From Pseudomonas anguilliseptica (GTDB lineage: Bacteria; Pseudomonadota; Gammaproteobacteria; Pseudomonadales; Pseudomonadaceae), in assembly GCF_900105355.1 (NCBI RefSeq), contig NZ_FNSC01000001.1, positions 2,604,001-2,668,000 of the forward strand: a stretch of 64,000 nucleotides of DNA. The letters run 5' to 3'. Below are positions 40,063 through 49,343 of this stretch, in pieces. The position numbers were made by a program, and so were the translations under genes. How positions within the stretch are numbered: position 1 is the first letter of the stretch; each line of letters starts with the position of its first letter. Below the pieces are notes generated by a model. That model worked only from the letters and a program-made list of their open reading frames with translations, made no database searches and was not told where the DNA came from.

Positions 40063-41117
40063 GCGGCCTGTCTGGTTAATCCAATAACTCATTCCGAATT
40101 ACAGCCAGCTTTGCTCGATGCACGGAGCTGATAATCGACTCAGCCGTTTTGTTCCAGCGGAACGGCTTAGCCGAATGTTCGTTATGAGCCTCAATGAAGC
40201 GACGTATCGCCGCTCTCAGGTCAGCCACGCTGCTGAAGGCATCACGATAAAGCGCCCGTCTTTCCAGTTGCGCAAACCAGCCCTCCACGGCGTTCAGCCA
40301 CGAGGCGCTGGTCGGTGTGAAGTGCAGCTTGAAACGGGGATGCTTCTCCAGCCATTCCCTGACGGCAGCGGTCTTGTGAGTCGAGCTGTTGTCCAGAATT
40401 ACATGCAGGTCCAGCTCGGCGGGAGTGCTGCGGTCGATCTGTCGAAGGAACTCCAAAAACTCCTTGGCCCTGTGCCGCTGGGTGATACGGCCGATGACCT
40501 TACCCGTCAGGATGTCAAAGGCTGCGTACAGACTGGCCGTACCGTGGCGCTTATAGTCATGCGTCCGCCGCTCAATCTGCCCGGGCTTGAGCGGCAGCAT
40601 GGGCTGTGTGCGGTCCAGCGCCTGGATCTGTGTTTTTTCGTCAACAGATAGCACCAGGGCGTTGTCGGGCGGATTCAAATAGAGCCCGACGACATCGACC
40701 ACTTTGTCTGCAAAGTGCGGGTCGTTACTGATCTTGAAGGTTTTCAACCGGTGCGGCTTGAGGTCGGCAGCAGCCCACACCTGTGCGACCTGCCAGATGC
40801 TGACCCCAGCGTACTTGGCCATCAACCGTAGGCTCCAGTGGGTAGCTTCGCGCGGTACTCGCTGGGTCGTCAGCGTCAGGATTTCCTTGATCTTCTTGGG
40901 CGTGAGACCGTTGGCCAGCAGCAACAGAATTCTGGCCCGCTGGCCGATGCTCTGAGGCAGCGATCCCATGCGTAACCAGCCTTGCAGCATGTCGGCATCA
41001 CTGGGACTCAAGAAGAATGGGGCTGCTGGCCGGGCCATATGGGAGCTCAATTCATGACGATAGAGCGCGCAGTATACTGGCTCGGCATTGGATTAACGAA
41101 TTTTACAGACAGTTCAC
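40063..41117 (-). mobile_element. IS630-family insertion sequence
   Basis: The element is about 1055 bp. Both ends meet a CTAG (40060-40063 and 41117-41120), consistent with TA duplication. The imperfect inverted ends share CTGTCTG and GTTAATCCAAT, the right end carrying nine extra bases. The flanks belong to different genes (dppD and the uspA stop), so adjacent sequence has been lost. Confidence 0.75.
40076..41050 (-). CDS. IS630-family transposase, probably internally deleted
   Basis: This 324-residue protein has the DDE core: VLSVDEKTQIQALDRTQP, LHVILDNSSTHKT and TPTSASWLNAVEGWFAQLER. The N-terminal part runs from ANGLTPKKI straight to KEILTLTTQRVPREATHWS, whereas family members carry about 45 more residues of helix-turn-helix and linker there. 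The DNA-binding region therefore looks deleted in frame. Confidence 0.8.
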   Translation of the reverse strand: MSSHMARPAAPFFLSPSDADMLQGWLRMGSLPQSIGQRARILLLLANGLTPKKIKEILTLTTQRVPREATHWSLRLMAKYAGVSIWQVAQVWAAADLKPHRLKTFKISNDPHFADKVVDVVGLYLNPPDNALVLSVDEKTQIQALDRTQPMLPLKPGQIERRTHDYKRHGTASLYAAFDILTGKVIGRITQRHRAKEFLEFLRQIDRSTPAELDLHVILDNSSTHKTAAVREWLEKHPRFKLHFTPTSASWLNAVEGWFAQLERRALYRDAFSSVADLRAAIRRFIEAHNEHSAKPFRWNKTAESIISSVHRAKLAVIRNELLD

Positions 41118-41968
41118 TAGCGCAGAATCAGCAGCGCGCTGTTGCTGGTGCGCAGTAGGGTACTGGTGGTGCTGCCGACCAGGAACTGGCGAATCCGCGA
41201 GTGGCCATAGGCGCCCATGGCCAATAGATCAATGCCTTGCTCGAGCTGGTAGGCGTGCAGGGTGGGTTCTACCTCTCCGGCGCGAATCGCCAGATACACT
41301 GCGCTGGCCGAGCCTTGCACGACACGTTCAGCGGCCTTGAGTTGTTCCCAGGCATCGCTGGTATCCGCGCCGATCATCACCAGATGGCACGGCAGGCCCT
41401 TGAGCAGCGGGCTGGCGGCAATCATTTCCAGGCTCTTGCGCGCGGTGGCGCTGCCGTCATAAGCCAGCATATAGCTTTGCGGTGCCTTGAATTCGCCGCA
41501 GCTGACCAGAATTGGCCGGTGCAGGGTACGGATAACGTTCTCCAGATGGCTGCCGACCAGCTGGCTGAGGCTGTCGCTGGTCTTGCCCTGGCGGCCGATC
41601 ACCAGCAGGCGGATATCGCTCTCCAGTTCGTGCAGGCAGTCGACCAGATCGCCATGGCGCTGGCGCAGTTGTGTCGGATCCACACCATCGGCCTGCACTC
41701 GCTCGCGGGCTGCTTCGAGCATCAGCCGGCCTTGTTCCATGGCCAGCTTGTGACGCTGCTGATCAAGCTTGGCCAGCTCGTCGAGCAGGTGCTCGCGGCT
41801 ACCCAGACCGATGTTGCCGGACAGGTCCGGGCTGGTTGGGTACTGCACCTCATCCAGCACGTGCAGCAGGGTCAGCGGCGCACTCAGACGCTGGCTGGCC
41901 CAGGCGGCGTAATCGCATACCGCGCGGGTGGATTGCGAACCATCAATGCATGCCATTACTTGGGTCAT
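41117..41968 (-). CDS. Tandem universal stress protein
   Basis: This 283-residue protein has two UspA domains. The first begins MTQVMACIDGSQSTRAVCDY and the second SYMLAYDGSATARKSLEM. The ATP-binding motif of the second is GAYGHSRIRQFLVGSTTSTLL. The stop codon TAG falls on the IS630 junction: T and A belong to the duplicated target and the G may come from the element. The frame otherwise appears full length. Confidence 0.9.
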   Translation of the reverse strand: MTQVMACIDGSQSTRAVCDYAAWASQRLSAPLTLLHVLDEVQYPTSPDLSGNIGLGSREHLLDELAKLDQQRHKLAMEQGRLMLEAARERVQADGVDPTQLRQRHGDLVDCLHELESDIRLLVIGRQGKTSDSLSQLVGSHLENVIRTLHRPILVSCGEFKAPQSYMLAYDGSATARKSLEMIAASPLLKGLPCHLVMIGADTSDAWEQLKAAERVVQGSASAVYLAIRAGEVEPTLHAYQLEQGIDLLAMGAYGHSRIRQFLVGSTTSTLLRTSNSALLILR

Positions 41969-42026
41969 TGCTGTTCTCCTTGATTAGAGGGGTTTAGAAC
42001 CGTAGCGCGCGATGGTCAGGCAAGGC

Positions 42027-42099
42027 GAAATCAGCCGTAAAAGCGGAGTGTACGCGTCGTACATGAGCATTTTGAGACGCCGTGTCTCGGGCTGATTTC
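42027..42099. repeat. Structured intergenic element, copy 2
   Basis: The outer arms GAAATCAGCC (42027-42036) and GGCTGATTTC (42090-42099) pair perfectly. Inside lie TGTAC/GTACA (42049-42063) and GAGAC/GTCTC (42074-42088). The core GCGGAG...TGAGCA matches copy 1 at 15525-15550. Beyond it, GGGGTTTA and TAAACCCC at 41989 and 42129 could close a larger structure between uspA and the SulP gene. Confidence 0.55.
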
Positions 42100-42138
42100 A
42101 ACGCGGCATGGCCGAGCTCAGTCGTTTGTAAACCCCTC

Positions 42139-43626
42139 TCAGTGGCCGGACAGCAGGTCGGTGGCGTTGTCTTTGTCATGCACACCGAAGCGGTCGACGA
42201 TGGTCGCGCTGGCTTCGTTCAGGCCCAGCACTTCGACTTCGGTGCCCTCGCGGCGCAGCTTGAGCACGACCTTGTCCAGGGCGGCGACGGCGGTGATGTC
42301 CCAGAAGTGCGCGCGCGACAGGTCGATGATCACCTTAGCCACTGCCTCCTTGAAGTCAAAGGCGGCGATGAACTTGTCGGCGGAGCTGAAGAACACCTGA
42401 CCGATCACCTTGTAGGTGCGCTGGCTGCCATCACTGTCAGCTTCGGAATTGATATAGAGGAAGTGGCCGATCTTGTTGGCGAAGAACATCGCCGCCAGCA
42501 GCACGCCGACAAACACGCCGTACGCCAGGTTGTGGGTATAGACGGTGACCGCCACGGTGGCGAGCATGACGATATTGGTCGATAGCGGGTATTGCTTCAG
42601 GTTGCGCAGCGAATCCCAGCTGAAGGTGCCGATCGACACCATGATCATCACCGCCACCAGCGCGGCCATGGGGATCTGGCGGACCCAGTCGCTGAGGAAC
42701 ACCACCATCAGCAACAGCACCACGCCGGCCACCAGGCACGACAGCCGGCCACGGCCACCGGATTTCACGTTGATCACCGATTGACCGATCATCGCGCAGC
42801 CCGCCATGCCGCCCATCAGGCCAGCGGCGATATTGGCTACGCCCTGGCCTTTGCATTCGCGGTTCTTGTCGCTGTTGGTGTCGGTCAGGTCATCGATGAT
42901 GGTGGCGGTCATCATCGATTCCAGTAGACCAACCACGGCCAGGGCGGCGGCATAGGGGAAGATGATCGCCAGGGTTTCAAACGTCAGCGGCACATCCGGC
43001 CAGAGGAAGATCGGCAGGGTATCCGGCAACTCGCCCATGTCGCCGACGGTGCGGATATCCAGGCCGAAATACATGGCCACTGCGGTCATCGACAGGATGC
43101 ACACCAGCGGCGAGGGAATGACCTTGCCCAGCTTCGGCATGTAGGGGAACAGGTAGATGATGCCCAGGCCGGCGGCGCACATGGCGTAGACCTGCCAGGT
43201 GACGTTGGTCAGCTCCGGCAGCTGGGCCATAAAGATCAGAATCGCCAGGGCGTTGACGAAACCGGTGACCACCGAGCGCGAGACAAAGCGCATCAGCGAA
43301 CCCAGCTTCAGGTAGCCGGCGCCGATCTGCAGCACGCCGGTAAGCAGGGTGGCGGCCAGCAGGTATTCCAGACCGTGGTTTTTCACCAGGGTGACCATGA
43401 CCAGAGCCATGGCCCCGGTGGCTGCGCTGATCATGCCTGGGCGGCCGCCGACAAAGGCGATTACCACGGCGATACAGAAGGAGGCATACAGGCCGACTTT
43501 GGGATCGACGCCGGCGATGATTGAGAAGGCGATGGCTTCCGGGATCAGCGCCAACGCTACCACCAGACCGGCGAGCACATCGCCGCGGATATTAAAGAGC
43601 CAGGTGTTTTTCAGGCTTTGCAGCAT
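42139..43626 (-). CDS. SulP family anion transporter with STAS domain
   Basis: This 495-residue protein from ATG 43626 has about ten to twelve membrane segments; the first part carries [20 protein letters not shown] and [21 protein letters not shown]. The C-terminal STAS domain starts near residue 385 ([40 protein letters not shown]). Substrates of the family include sulfate, bicarbonate and dicarboxylates; none can be assigned here. Confidence 0.9.
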   Translation of the reverse strand: MLQSLKNTWLFNIRGDVLAGLVVALALIPEAIAFSIIAGVDPKVGLYASFCIAVVIAFVGGRPGMISAATGAMALVMVTLVKNHGLEYLLAATLLTGVLQIGAGYLKLGSLMRFVSRSVVTGFVNALAILIFMAQLPELTNVTWQVYAMCAAGLGIIYLFPYMPKLGKVIPSPLVCILSMTAVAMYFGLDIRTVGDMGELPDTLPIFLWPDVPLTFETLAIIFPYAAALAVVGLLESMMTATIIDDLTDTNSDKNRECKGQGVANIAAGLMGGMAGCAMIGQSVINVKSGGRGRLSCLVAGVVLLLMVVFLSDWVRQIPMAALVAVMIMVSIGTFSWDSLRNLKQYPLSTNIVMLATVAVTVYTHNLAYGVFVGVLLAAMFFANKIGHFLYINSEADSDGSQRTYKVIGQVFFSSADKFIAAFDFKEAVAKVIIDLSRAHFWDITAVAALDKVVLKLRREGTEVEVLGLNEASATIVDRFGVHDKDNATDLLSGH

Positions 43627-43795
43627 GGTCAATTCCAAAGGCTGGGGCGCAGTGGCTAGCCAATAGGTACAACCGCGCCGGACGATGAGTCGGGCACATG
43701 ACGGTTGGTATCGGCAGGGCAGGCAAGGCGCAGGGTAAAAACGCCGCGCACTTTAGCACAGCCGGTCCGCGCCTACGGCGCGCGGCGCTGGGCGG

Positions 43796-44221
43796 CTAGC
43801 CGCGGCGGATCAGCCAGATGCCGGCGACGATCAGCAACAGGCCGCCGATTTTGCCCGCGGTAATCGGTGCTTCGCGAAAGCCGGCCCAGCCGAAGTGGTC
43901 CAGGGTCAGGGCCATGCTCAGCTGTCCGGCGATCACCAGCACCATAAACAGCAGGGCGCCGACGCGTGGGCCGGCAAAGGCGGCGGTGGCGATAAACATC
44001 ACCCCCAGCAGGCCGCCACTCCAGTGCCACCAGGTCAGACCTTTCAGCGCGCCGAAGCTGGGGAACTCGCGCTGCACCAGCACCAGAATCAGCAGCGCAA
44101 GGGTACCGACGGCAAAGGACACCAGTGCGGCGGCCAGCACGCTGGACACCTGCTTGGCCAGTTGCCCGTTGATCCCGGCCTGCAACGGCAGGCAGGCGCC
44201 GGCAACGAAGGGCAGGGCCAT
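43796..44221 (-). CDS. DMT superfamily protein, YdcZ-type (DUF606)
   Basis: This 141-residue protein starts at ATG 44221, preceded by GGTGG. It has five hydrophobic segments, with PLQAGINGQLAK near the start and GPRVGALLFMVLVIAGQL in the middle, matching PF04657. The small size and even number of repeats indicate a half-transporter that dimerises. The substrate is unknown. Confidence 0.82.
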   Translation of the reverse strand: MALPFVAGACLPLQAGINGQLAKQVSSVLAAALVSFAVGTLALLILVLVQREFPSFGALKGLTWWHWSGGLLGVMFIATAAFAGPRVGALLFMVLVIAGQLSMALTLDHFGWAGFREAPITAGKIGGLLLIVAGIWLIRRG

Positions 44222-44310
44222 CAACCACCAGATATCGGGGCAGGCATGGGCGTATCTCCAAGCGGGCAGGGCGGGCGATTATGCCGCAAATGCGCAGCGC
44301 GCCGTCAGCC

Positions 44311-45009
44311 TTACCAAGGCAAGGTCTGGCCTTGGTAATCGAGGAATGTGCAGCGTCGGCGACCCAGCTCAGCGGTGATCACCTGATACAGCCCCGCGGC
44401 ACTGTCCGCCACACTCAAGGGGGCATCCGCGCCGCCCATGGCCGTGCGCACCCAGCCCGGATGCAGAGCCAGCAGGCTCCAGGGCAGCTCGGCATAGTGG
44501 CTGCTCCAGCTCAGCAGCAGGCTGTTCAACGCCGCTTTGCTGGCACCGTACAGCGGCATGTCGAGGGCGCGGTTGAGCTGCAGGCTGGCCATCTGCGAGC
44601 TGATAAAGGCCATCACGCCGCCGGCCTCGACTCGCCCGGCCAATTGTTGCGCCAGGCTGATCGGCGCGACCGCATTGGCCAGAAACAGCTGGCCGACCTC
44701 TGCGCTGTTGGCCTGGCGCGGATCCTGATGCATTGGGCCGTAGATGCCAGCATTGAACAGGGCGCAGGTCAGCGGTTGGTCACCCAGCGCGCGGTCGATC
44801 AGTTGGCCAGCCTCGCGCTGTAGCAAATCGCACTCAATCAGCTGCAGGCGTTGGCCATGTTGCGTGGCCAGCGTCCGCAGTTCGTGGCTGCTGGCCAAGT
44901 TGCGGCTCACGGCGTGCACCTGCCAGCCCGCCTGCACAAAGGCCTGGGTCAGACCCAGGCCAATGCCGCGTGAGGCGCCGGTGATCAGGATGCGGCGGCT
45001 TAGGGCCAC
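44311..45009 (-). CDS. Short-chain dehydrogenase/reductase
   Basis: This 232-residue protein has the nucleotide-binding motif GASRGIGLGL at residues 11-20, FNAG near residue 85, a catalytic Ser in FISSQM and YGASK (YxxxK). It is of the classical SDR type. Its start overlaps the stop of the metallo-hydrolase gene by 10 bases, so the two form an operon. The substrate is unknown. Confidence 0.9.
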   Translation of the reverse strand: MALSRRILITGASRGIGLGLTQAFVQAGWQVHAVSRNLASSHELRTLATQHGQRLQLIECDLLQREAGQLIDRALGDQPLTCALFNAGIYGPMHQDPRQANSAEVGQLFLANAVAPISLAQQLAGRVEAGGVMAFISSQMASLQLNRALDMPLYGASKAALNSLLLSWSSHYAELPWSLLALHPGWVRTAMGGADAPLSVADSAAGLYQVITAELGRRRCTFLDYQGQTLPW

Positions 45010-45872
45010 TGCATTTCACCCTTGAGCACCTTGGCGCTCAGTTCCAGGCTGCTGGCGTCGAGCAGCTGCGGGTACTTGGCGTTCATGCTGTCGATCAGCG
45101 CCTGACTGTTCTGGGCGTTGGGCAGGGCCGCTTCCAGGTCATTGAGATAGTTGCGGGTAAAGCGCAGGTCATCCAGGTTCAGCGCCGGTTGGCCCATAAA
45201 GTGCCCAGGCACCAGGGTTTTCGGTTGCAGCGCTTGCAGTTCATCCAGGGATTTCAGCCAGGATTTACGCGCCTCTGCGGTTTGCGCATCGGCAATCCAG
45301 GGGTGGATGTTGGCGTAGGTCAGCACGCCGCCGACCACGGCCTTGATGCTCGGAATCCACAGGCTGGTGTGCTTGGGATCATGGCCGACCAGCTCGATGC
45401 GCTGGCCTTCCAGGCTTAGGTGGTCGCCTTGCAGGGCGTGCGGCACCACTGTGCGGGCCGGGGCGCTGTCCTTGAGGACCGGGCCCCAGTAGGCCAGCTT
45501 CGGTGCGCGGCTTTTCTCGATATAGGCGATGGTCTGTGGCGTGGCCAGCACCTTGGCCTTGGGGAAGGCGCGGGTCAGGGTGTCCAGGCCGAAGTAGAAA
45601 TCCGGGTCGCCGTGGCTGATAAAGATGGTGGTCAGGGTCTTGCCGCTGGCCTGGATACGCTCGACCAGTTCCTGCGCTTCACGGGTGGAGAACTGCGTAT
45701 CGACCAGGATGGCCTCGCGTTCGCCGCTGATCAGCGTTGAAGTTACTGAGAAGATGGCCTTGTCACCTGGGTTGTAGACGTCCAGGATCAGCGGTTGGGC
45801 AAGGGCGGTGGTGGCCAGGGTCAGCAGGCTGGCGCTGGCGAGCAGGCCGCGCAGATGAGTGATGATCGACAT
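45000..45872 (-). CDS. Exported metallo-beta-lactamase-fold hydrolase
   Basis: The product is 290 residues from ATG 45872, preceded by AGGAG. The N-terminal signal peptide ends near TALAQ. The metal motif is FISHGDPDFYFGLD: the first His and Asp are kept, but the usual HxHxDH is changed to H-G-D-P-D-F, so metal binding is atypical. VLVPGHFMG gives a later His. It shares an operon with an SDR and is divergent from a LysR regulator. Confidence 0.8.
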   Translation of the reverse strand: MSIITHLRGLLASASLLTLATTALAQPLILDVYNPGDKAIFSVTSTLISGEREAILVDTQFSTREAQELVERIQASGKTLTTIFISHGDPDFYFGLDTLTRAFPKAKVLATPQTIAYIEKSRAPKLAYWGPVLKDSAPARTVVPHALQGDHLSLEGQRIELVGHDPKHTSLWIPSIKAVVGGVLTYANIHPWIADAQTAEARKSWLKSLDELQALQPKTLVPGHFMGQPALNLDDLRFTRNYLNDLEAALPNAQNSQALIDSMNAKYPQLLDASSLELSAKVLKGEMQWP

Positions 45873-45971
45873 GGGGAGCTCCTGTTGAGTGATTGAGCCC
45901 ATCTTAGTTGCTTTAAATCGACCAAAAAGCCCCGTAATCTGCGCATATTTGTTGCATTAAGTGGACTAATC

Positions 45972-46871
45972 ATGGATCGCCTGACGGCAACTAGGGTCTT
46001 TGTCGAAGTGGTGGAGCGCGGCAGTCAGACCGCCGCCGCTGATGCGCTGGAGATGTCGCGGGCGATGGTGTCGCGTTACCTCGGCGAGCTGGAAACCTGG
46101 GTCGGCGCGCGCCTGCTGCACCGCACCACGCGCAAGCTGAGCCTGACCGGTGCCGGCGAGCAGTTGCTCGGTCAGTGCCGCGAGATGCTGGCCATGGCTG
46201 ACGCCATGCAGAGCGTCAGTCGTACGGACGAGGCCGCGCCGCGCGGCACCCTGCGCATCGCCTGCAGCCAGTCGCTGGCCCAGGCCTGGCTGGTTCATGC
46301 GCTGGATGACTTCACCCGGCTGTATCCGCAGGTCAGTATCGACCTGCTGGTGGGCAGCCAGGCGGTCAATCTGGTGGAGGCGCGCATCGACCTGGCGTTG
46401 CGCATCACCAATCAGCTCGACCCCAACCTGATCGCCCGCCAGTTGGCGGTGTGTCGCTCGGTGGTGTGCGCCACCCCGGCGTATCTGGCCAGGCATGGCA
46501 CGCCACTGCGGCCTGAGGCGCTGGCGCAGCACAACTGCCTGAGTTACGCCTATTTTGGCCGCAGCATCTGGGAGTTCAGCCGCGCCGGTGAGCCGCATGC
46601 CGTGGCGGTCAGCGGCAACCTCAGCGCCAATGAATCCATGGTGCTGCTGGAAGCCACACTGGCCGATATGGGCATCAGCCTGCAGCCGCGTTATTCAGTT
46701 AGCGCGCATTTGCGTTCCGGGGCGCTGGTGCAGTTGCTGCCTGACTACGAGCCGCAGCAATTGGGTATTCACGCCCTGTATGGCACGCGCCGGCAAATGC
46801 CGCCGGCACTGCGCGCGTTGCTGGATTTTCTGATTGAGCGGTTTGCGGACCGGCCGGACTGGGATCTGTAA
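45972..46871 (+). CDS. LysR family transcriptional regulator
   Basis: This 299-residue protein has an N-terminal winged helix (RLTATRVFVEVVERGSQT, then ALEMSRAMVSRYLGELETWV) and a C-terminal LysR substrate domain. It is divergent from the hydrolase-SDR operon across 99 bp (45873-45971), so that pair is its likely target. The inducer is unknown. Confidence 0.92.
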   Translation: MDRLTATRVFVEVVERGSQTAAADALEMSRAMVSRYLGELETWVGARLLHRTTRKLSLTGAGEQLLGQCREMLAMADAMQSVSRTDEAAPRGTLRIACSQSLAQAWLVHALDDFTRLYPQVSIDLLVGSQAVNLVEARIDLALRITNQLDPNLIARQLAVCRSVVCATPAYLARHGTPLRPEALAQHNCLSYAYFGRSIWEFSRAGEPHAVAVSGNLSANESMVLLEATLADMGISLQPRYSVSAHLRSGALVQLLPDYEPQQLGIHALYGTRRQMPPALRALLDFLIERFADRPDWDL

Positions 46872-46877
46872 GCCGGC

Positions 46878-47366
46878 CTACAGCGGTTTGTTGAACTGGA
46901 TCAGCGCAACGCGCTGGCCCTTGGGGTCGCGGCGCTCGACCACGGCACTGAGGGTATAGCCGAGCTTTGGGTAGAGCAGCAGGCCGGCGCTGTTGGTGTT
47001 GAAGCACGACACCTGCATGCGTTTGGCGTGGTAATGCTCGCGCGCCAGCTGCTCCATCACCGCCACCAGATAGTGCGCCACGCCGTGGCCACGGGCCCAG
47101 GGGGCGACCATCAGATTGCCGAGGGCGCAATGGTCGTCGTAGTGCCATTGGTAGAAGTTGGCAAAGCCAGCCACTCGGCCATCGAGCAGCACCACCGTGC
47201 TGTCTCGGCGTTCGGCCATGGCGGCGGCCAGCTGACCGATGCTCAGTGGCCAGTCCGCCTTGGGGTAGCAGAAGAACAGTTCATCGGCGTTCTGTGGAAA
47301 GCCGACGATCTCGGCCAGGTCAGCCGCCGCAGTGGGACGATGGCTGAGGTGTGGGGTGGGGTTCAT
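46878..47366 (-). CDS. GNAT family N-acetyltransferase
   Basis: This 162-residue protein has the acetyl-CoA-binding motif APWARGHGVAHYLVAVMEQL in the centre and a C-terminal YPKLGYTLSAVVERRD. Its substrate is not evident. It is convergent with the LysR gene with a six-base gap. Confidence 0.85.
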   Translation of the reverse strand: MNPTPHLSHRPTAAADLAEIVGFPQNADELFFCYPKADWPLSIGQLAAAMAERRDSTVVLLDGRVAGFANFYQWHYDDHCALGNLMVAPWARGHGVAHYLVAVMEQLAREHYHAKRMQVSCFNTNSAGLLLYPKLGYTLSAVVERRDPKGQRVALIQFNKPL

Positions 47367-47382
47367 GCAACATCCTTGTCGG

Positions 47383-47946
47383 TCAGCGGGGCGGGTATTG
47401 GCTTAATACGTCGGCGACTGTACGGCGTATTGCAGTTTCGCGCTCGCTGGGGCTGGGCTGGCGGCTGCGCAGGACCTGTTCGGCGCTGCCACGCCAGACC
47501 AGTTTGCCGTCCTTGCCGTCGAGCAGGTCGATCTGCAGGGTGCCGACCTGATAGTCCAGAGTGCGGGTTTCTACATAACTCGGGCCGCCCCAGAAACTAC
47601 CGCCCCATGGGTCACCCCAGGCTCCGCCAAAGTGGGTGCTGACCTGCTGCTGGCGATTGTCGACGATCATCCACACCTGCACCTTGAGATCGCCTGTGCT
47701 GTTCGCTGGCGCGGGGCGCAAGCCGCGCTGGTCGAGCTGCTCGCTGACCGCGCTGCGAATGCGCTGGCCGGTGAGATCACTGTTGATGCGTGGGTCGTCG
47801 GGCTTGTATTGCACGGCCGGTTCCTGCCAGCTCCAGCTGCGGTAAGCAGCAAAATCCCGATTGGGGTCGAAGTCGCGTTCCAACTGCGGCGTCTGGCATG
47901 CGCTGAGGATCAGCAGCAGAGGCAGTAATAGCAGTGATGCACGCAT
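47383..47946 (-). CDS. DUF4136 lipoprotein, copy 1
   Basis: This 187-residue lipoprotein starts at ATG 47946, preceded by GAGGAGA. The lipobox is LILSACQTP. The DUF4136 pattern is DFDPNRDFAAYRSWSWQEP with QLDQRGLRPA and a GKLVWRGSAE segment. It is a paralogue of the next upstream gene, 24 bp away. Confidence 0.85.
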   Translation of the reverse strand: MRASLLLLPLLLILSACQTPQLERDFDPNRDFAAYRSWSWQEPAVQYKPDDPRINSDLTGQRIRSAVSEQLDQRGLRPAPANSTGDLKVQVWMIVDNRQQQVSTHFGGAWGDPWGGSFWGGPSYVETRTLDYQVGTLQIDLLDGKDGKLVWRGSAEQVLRSRQPSPSERETAIRRTVADVLSQYPPR

Positions 47947-47970
47947 GGGTGCTCTCCTCGGGTTCAGCAA

Positions 47971-48564
47971 TCAGTGTGGCGGGTACGCCGCCAGGGCCTG
48001 TTGTAGCGCATTGCGTAATGCGGCGGCGCGTTCACTCTGGCTGCCGTTGCTGAGGGTTTCGGCGCTGGCACTCCAGACGGGTTGGCCATCCTGGCCGTCG
48101 TACAGTTCGATGCGCACCACCATGACCTCTTCGGTATAGCTGCGCACCAGCGGCGCGCTACCCCACATGCCGTACTCATCGCCATACCGGCTGTGACCGT
48201 AATGGCTGCCATAGTGTTCAGTGACCTGGCGTAGGCGCTGCTCCAAACGCAGTTCGGCGCTGACCTTGAGGTCGCTGGTGTTGCCGGCGCGATGCGGGCG
48301 CAGGCCGCGCTGGTCGAGGGCATTGCTCAACGCTTCCTGCACCTGCTCGGAACTGGCCCAGGCGCTGCCAGTCGGTAGCTGCTGCCAGCTCCAGGTGCGG
48401 TAGCGGCCGTAGTCGCGTAGCGCTGCCGGGTAGGCGCTGCGGTCCAGTTGCTGGGGCGAGTGAGCGGGCGCCGGCGGCATTGGCTTGCTGTCAGCAATAT
48501 AGGGATTCTGGCTCTGGCAGGCCGCGAGGCTGGTCAGGAGCAGTAAGGCGCCCAGTCTTTTCAT
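47971..48564 (-). CDS. DUF4136 lipoprotein, copy 2
   Basis: This 197-residue lipoprotein starts at ATG 48564. The lipobox is SLAACQSQN. It shares with the neighbouring copy the YRTWSWQQLP, ALDQRGLRPH and GQPVWSASAE segments. The two genes form a tandem duplication. The role is unknown. Confidence 0.85.
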   Translation of the reverse strand: MKRLGALLLLTSLAACQSQNPYIADSKPMPPAPAHSPQQLDRSAYPAALRDYGRYRTWSWQQLPTGSAWASSEQVQEALSNALDQRGLRPHRAGNTSDLKVSAELRLEQRLRQVTEHYGSHYGHSRYGDEYGMWGSAPLVRSYTEEVMVVRIELYDGQDGQPVWSASAETLSNGSQSERAAALRNALQQALAAYPPH

Positions 48565-48593
48565 TGAGTGTTCAGCCTCCAGCGAGAGGGCAA

Positions 48594-49343
48594 TCAGCGT
48601 GGCCGGCAAATCCAGTGCAGATAACGGCCCAGCCCGGCAAAGCTGGGGTGGCGGCGGTAGGCCAGTTCCATTTCCAGCAGGTCGAGCAACTCGGCCTTGG
48701 CCTGGAAGGCTTGCGGCATATAGTCATGAAACACCCGTACGCCACTCTGGCTTTCGACCTGCCAATTAGCTTCAAGTTGCGCCGCCAACTCGCGCGGATC
48801 AAGCGGCATCTGCGGAGTCAGGCTCTGTTTCTCCCCTGCGAACTCGGCCTTGCGCAGTTTGCGGAAGTGGCCCTTGAGCAAATTGCGGTAGATCAGCGCA
48901 TCCTTGTTGTAGAAGGCCAGCGACAGCCTGCCGCCGGGCGCGCACAGCTGGTGCAGCACCGGCAGGATGCTGTGCGGCTCGGCCAGCCACTCCAGCACCG
49001 CGTGGCAGATCACCAGATCAAAGGGCTGCTCCAGCTGGCCGAGCAAGTCCTGCCAGGGCGCCTGGATAAAGGTGGCGTCTTGCCCAGCAGCGGCAAAGCG
49101 CTCGCGGGCGCCGGTGAGCATCGGCTCGGCGGGTTCGGTCAGGGTCACCTGGTGGCCACGTTCGGCCAGCCACAGCGACATATGGCCAAGGCCTGCGCCA
49201 ATATCCAGCACCCGCAGCGAGCGCTCGGGTAGCGCTTCGGCCAGGTCGGCCTGAAGCACGGCCAGGCGAATTGCGCCTTTGGCGCCGCCATAGATCTTCT
49301 CGGCAAAGCGCGTGGCCAGCTCATCGAAGTGCCGATCACTCAT
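48594..49343 (-). CDS. cmoM: tRNA 5-carboxymethoxyuridine methyltransferase CmoM
   Basis: This 249-residue SAM methyltransferase forms mcmo5U at the wobble position of some tRNAs. The SAM motif is VLDIGAGLGHMSLWLAERGH, and CmoM-specific blocks are ICHAVLEWLAEPHSIL, LSLAFYNKDALIYRNLLKG and GVRVFHDYMP, closely parallel to E. coli SmtA. Its start overlaps the MazG-like gene. Confidence 0.92.
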   Translation of the reverse strand: MSDRHFDELATRFAEKIYGGAKGAIRLAVLQADLAEALPERSLRVLDIGAGLGHMSLWLAERGHQVTLTEPAEPMLTGARERFAAAGQDATFIQAPWQDLLGQLEQPFDLVICHAVLEWLAEPHSILPVLHQLCAPGGRLSLAFYNKDALIYRNLLKGHFRKLRKAEFAGEKQSLTPQMPLDPRELAAQLEANWQVESQSGVRVFHDYMPQAFQAKAELLDLLEMELAYRRHPSFAGLGRYLHWICRPR

